This document shows positions 21,708 through 23,395 of a stretch of DNA of 23,395 bases, in pieces. The position numbers and the translations under genes are program-made. Source of the DNA: CAZAQS01 sp964486825 (GTDB lineage: Bacteria; Chloroflexota; Anaerolineae; Anaerolineales; UBA4823); NCBI GenBank assembly GCA_964486825.1, contig CAZAQS010000049.1, positions 1 to 23,395 on the forward strand. Direction: 5' to 3'. Every line of letters begins with the position of its first letter. Positions within the stretch are counted from its first letter, which is position 1. Under the pieces are notes generated by a model that saw only the letters and a program-made list of their open reading frames with translations, was not told the DNA's origin and did no database searches.

Positions 21708-23300
21708 ATGAAAAGAAAACCAGTTGCGCCAGTCTTCAAACCCTACATCATGAACCAACCGCACCTATTGCCGCCCAGCTATGATGAGCTAATCGAGGCG
21801 GACCATCTGGTGCGGGTGGTGAACCGGGTCATCGACCAACTCGACCTGAGTGTGGTCTTGGCCAGGTACAAGGGAGGCGGGACTTCCAGCTACCATCCGC
21901 AGATGCTGCTGAAGGTCCTGGTATATGCCTACTGCAAAAAGATCTATTCTTCGCGCAAAATAGCGGCTGCACTGTGCGAAAACATTCATTTCATGTGGCT
22001 GAGCGGGGAGAACCAGCCTGACTTTCGCACCATCAACGATTTTCGAGGCAGTCGGATGAGAGGGATTATCGACCAAGTCTTTGCCGAAGTACTGGAATAC
22101 CTGATCGATGCTGGCTATGTCAGGCTGGAGCATTATTTTGCGGATGGAACCAAGCTGGAAGCGGATGCCAACAAGCACAAGGTGGTATGGGCTAAACGGA
22201 AAGAGAACTACCAGAAACGGGTCCGCCAGCAGATCCAGGAGCTGATCCAACAGATCGAACAGGCCAATGAGGCAGAGCAGGCCGAGTACGGGGAGGAAGA
22301 CCTGGAAGAGCGCGGGGGGAACAACTCAGGAGAGTTGAATTCAGAACGGCTCAAGCAGCGTATCGAAGAGCTCAACCAGCGACTGCGAGAGCGCAACCAG
22401 CCCAAGAAAGAAACACAGGCCGAGCGTAAGGCACTAAAAAAACTGAGTGAAGACTGCCTGCCCCGCCTGGCGAAGTATGAGCAGCAGACGCAGGTGCTGA
22501 AGGGGCGTTCGAGCTATTCCAAAACGGACCCGGATGCCAGCTGCATGCGGATGAAGGAAGATCGGGGTGCTGAGAAGCCCTGGCCGAAGCCAGCCTACAA
22601 CCTGCAGATGGGCACCGAAGGGCAGTTCATTGTTGGCTTTAGTGTGCATGGTCGGGCAGGCGATACGGCCTGTCTGATCCCGCATTTGGAGCAGGTGCGC
22701 ACGAACCTGAATGGACGGTTACCCAGGAAGATTGTGGCCGACGCCGCCTATGGGAGCGAAGAGAACTATGCCTATCTGGAGCAGCAGGGAGCGGAGAACT
22801 TCTTGAAATACAACACCTTTTACCAGGACACACACCACTACCGCAAGCCGGAGATCCTGCGAGCTCACCAGTTCCGGGCGGAAAACTTCGCCTATGAGCC
22901 GGAAAGCGACACCTTTGTCTGCCCGGCAGGCAAGTTTTTACACTTCCAATACACTTCCCGCTATACCACCGACAACGGCTATGTCACTAATCGGCGTACC
23001 TATGAGTGCTATGATTGTGCCGCTTGTCCGCTCAAGAGCCAATGCACCAAAGCCAAAGGCAACCGCAAGATCCGGATCAGTTTTCGCTTGTTGAAATACC
23101 GCCAGCAAGCCCGAGAAAACCTGACCGGTGAGGAGGGAGAACGGCTGCGCTCGGCTCGCTCAACCGAAGTGGAGACCGTCTTTGGACATCTCAAATACAA
23201 TCTGGGTTTCCGAAGAGTTCATCTGCGGGGCCTGGAGAAGGTGAAAACGGAGTTGGGGATCCTAAGTATTGCCCATAATATGATGAAATTAGCGGCCTAA
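21708..23300 (+). CDS. IS1182-family DDE transposase
   Basis: Intact transposase of 530 residues that cuts and joins the IS ends. The N-terminal DUF772-like region (about 15-125) has NQPHLLPPSYDELIEADHLV and the SYHPQMLLKVLVYAY motif. The catalytic domain has Asp146 (FADGTKLEADANKH), Asp345 (IVADAAYGSEENY) and a Glu at 487 or 489 (STEVETVFGHLKYNLGFRR). A charged coiled coil (about 165-260) is inserted between the first and second Asp, which is normal for the family. A Cys-rich segment (FVCPAG, YECYDCAACPLKSQC; 404-446) probably binds zinc. No frameshift or stop is seen, so it may be active. AGGGGA precedes the ATG closely. The stop lies inside a terminator hairpin. Confidence 0.95.
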   Translation: MKRKPVAPVFKPYIMNQPHLLPPSYDELIEADHLVRVVNRVIDQLDLSVVLARYKGGGTSSYHPQMLLKVLVYAYCKKIYSSRKIAAALCENIHFMWLSGENQPDFRTINDFRGSRMRGIIDQVFAEVLEYLIDAGYVRLEHYFADGTKLEADANKHKVVWAKRKENYQKRVRQQIQELIQQIEQANEAEQAEYGEEDLEERGGNNSGELNSERLKQRIEELNQRLRERNQPKKETQAERKALKKLSEDCLPRLAKYEQQTQVLKGRSSYSKTDPDASCMRMKEDRGAEKPWPKPAYNLQMGTEGQFIVGFSVHGRAGDTACLIPHLEQVRTNLNGRLPRKIVADAAYGSEENYAYLEQQGAENFLKYNTFYQDTHHYRKPEILRAHQFRAENFAYEPESDTFVCPAGKFLHFQYTSRYTTDNGYVTNRRTYECYDCAACPLKSQCTKAKGNRKIRISFRLLKYRQQARENLTGEEGERLRSARSTEVETVFGHLKYNLGFRRVHLRGLEKVKTELGILSIAHNMMKLAA

Positions 23301-23317
23301 AACCGCTAATTTTTTTC
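23286..23317 (+). terminator. Intrinsic terminator of the transposase gene
   Basis: AAATTAGCGG (23286-23295) and CCGCTAATTT (23303-23312) form a perfect 10-bp stem with a 7-nt loop and a following T-run. The stop codon TAA is in the loop, so the end of translation and the terminator overlap. Confidence 0.85.
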
Positions 23318-23362
23318 TGTCTATTTCTAGAGAACCTTTTTTTCTAGTTTATTAATCCAAAA

Positions 23363-23395
23363 GGGGCTGTCTGAAGGTTATTTTCAGACAGCCCC
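23363..23395. repeat. Right IS end: terminal inverted repeat forming a 13-bp hairpin
   Basis: GGGGCTGTCTGAA (23363-23375) and TTCAGACAGCCCC (23383-23395) are perfect complements with a 7-nt loop. The outer arm is the terminal repeat itself. The window stops exactly at its last base. Confidence 0.85.

Larger units (their letters stand above)
21644..23395 (+). mobile_element. IS1182-family insertion sequence, apparently complete
   Basis: The element is 1752 bp. The left end reads GGGGCTGTCCAAAAAGAAC and the right end, read inward, GGGGCTGTCTGAAAATAAC; 16 of 19 bases agree. Each terminal repeat starts a hairpin of its own. One transposase gene lies between. The outer right base is the last base of the window, so target duplication cannot be checked. 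The right-end coincidence suggests an assembly break at a multicopy repeat. Confidence 0.88.

Noticed and set aside
1..23395. CRISPR array, tRNA or rRNA genes, defence or biosynthetic cluster
   Set aside because: No regularly spaced repeats, no tRNA cloverleaf or rRNA-like segment and no defence-type domains were seen; the small number of genes without a known role are isolated.

Overview
The window looks like a bacterial chromosome fragment of about 52% GC. It probably comes from the Chloroflexota, perhaps Anaerolineae. The clues are Thr/Pro-rich linkers (TPTPGPT type) in secreted proteins, LysM and Sdr-like surface proteins with C-terminal membrane anchors, a zinc-knuckle MetRS and a primary sigma factor beside a YceD/DUF177 gene. 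The taxonomy is inferred from protein style only. No rRNA, tRNA or CRISPR array was seen.

Layout. 1-1693 (-) is the N-terminal two thirds of a P2A-type cation ATPase that runs off the left edge. 1917-2780 (+) is an epoxide-hydrolase-like alpha/beta hydrolase. 5053-2777 (-) is a three-gene unit: ECF sigma factor, membrane anti-sigma-like protein and membrane-anchored cytochrome c. Its promoter looks autoregulated and almost leaderless. 5198-6744 (+) carries a class-I amidotransferase-fold gamma-glutamyl hydrolase overlapping glutamate racemase. 8556-6772 (-) is metG. It is preceded by a ~270-nt leader with its own sigma70-like promoter, a Met-containing short ORF and a terminator hairpin, which together look like an attenuator. 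10747-8864 (-) holds yceD and the primary sigma factor, with a strong consensus promoter. 11062-14360 (+) holds rdgB, an orphan NarL-type sensor kinase, a small membrane protein and a serine alpha/beta hydrolase. 16471-14378 (-) encodes a 697-residue exported protein that I read as two tandem, catalytically degenerate cyanophycinase (S51) domains. 16725-19345 (+) is a GT2-Rossmann fusion, a hotdog thioesterase of the fluoroacetyl-CoA thioesterase type and a divergent GT-B glycosyltransferase. 20162-19368 (-) is a LysM/Sdr-like surface protein and 21442-20261 (-) an MFS transporter. 21644-23395 is an apparently complete IS1182-family insertion sequence, and its outer right end coincides with the last base of the window.

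Most of the window is ordinary housekeeping and envelope content. The observations most worth following are the double S51 pseudo-enzyme, the proposed metG attenuator and the autoregulated ECF/cytochrome operon. The metG terminator and the IS end also share the same 8-bp hairpin stem.
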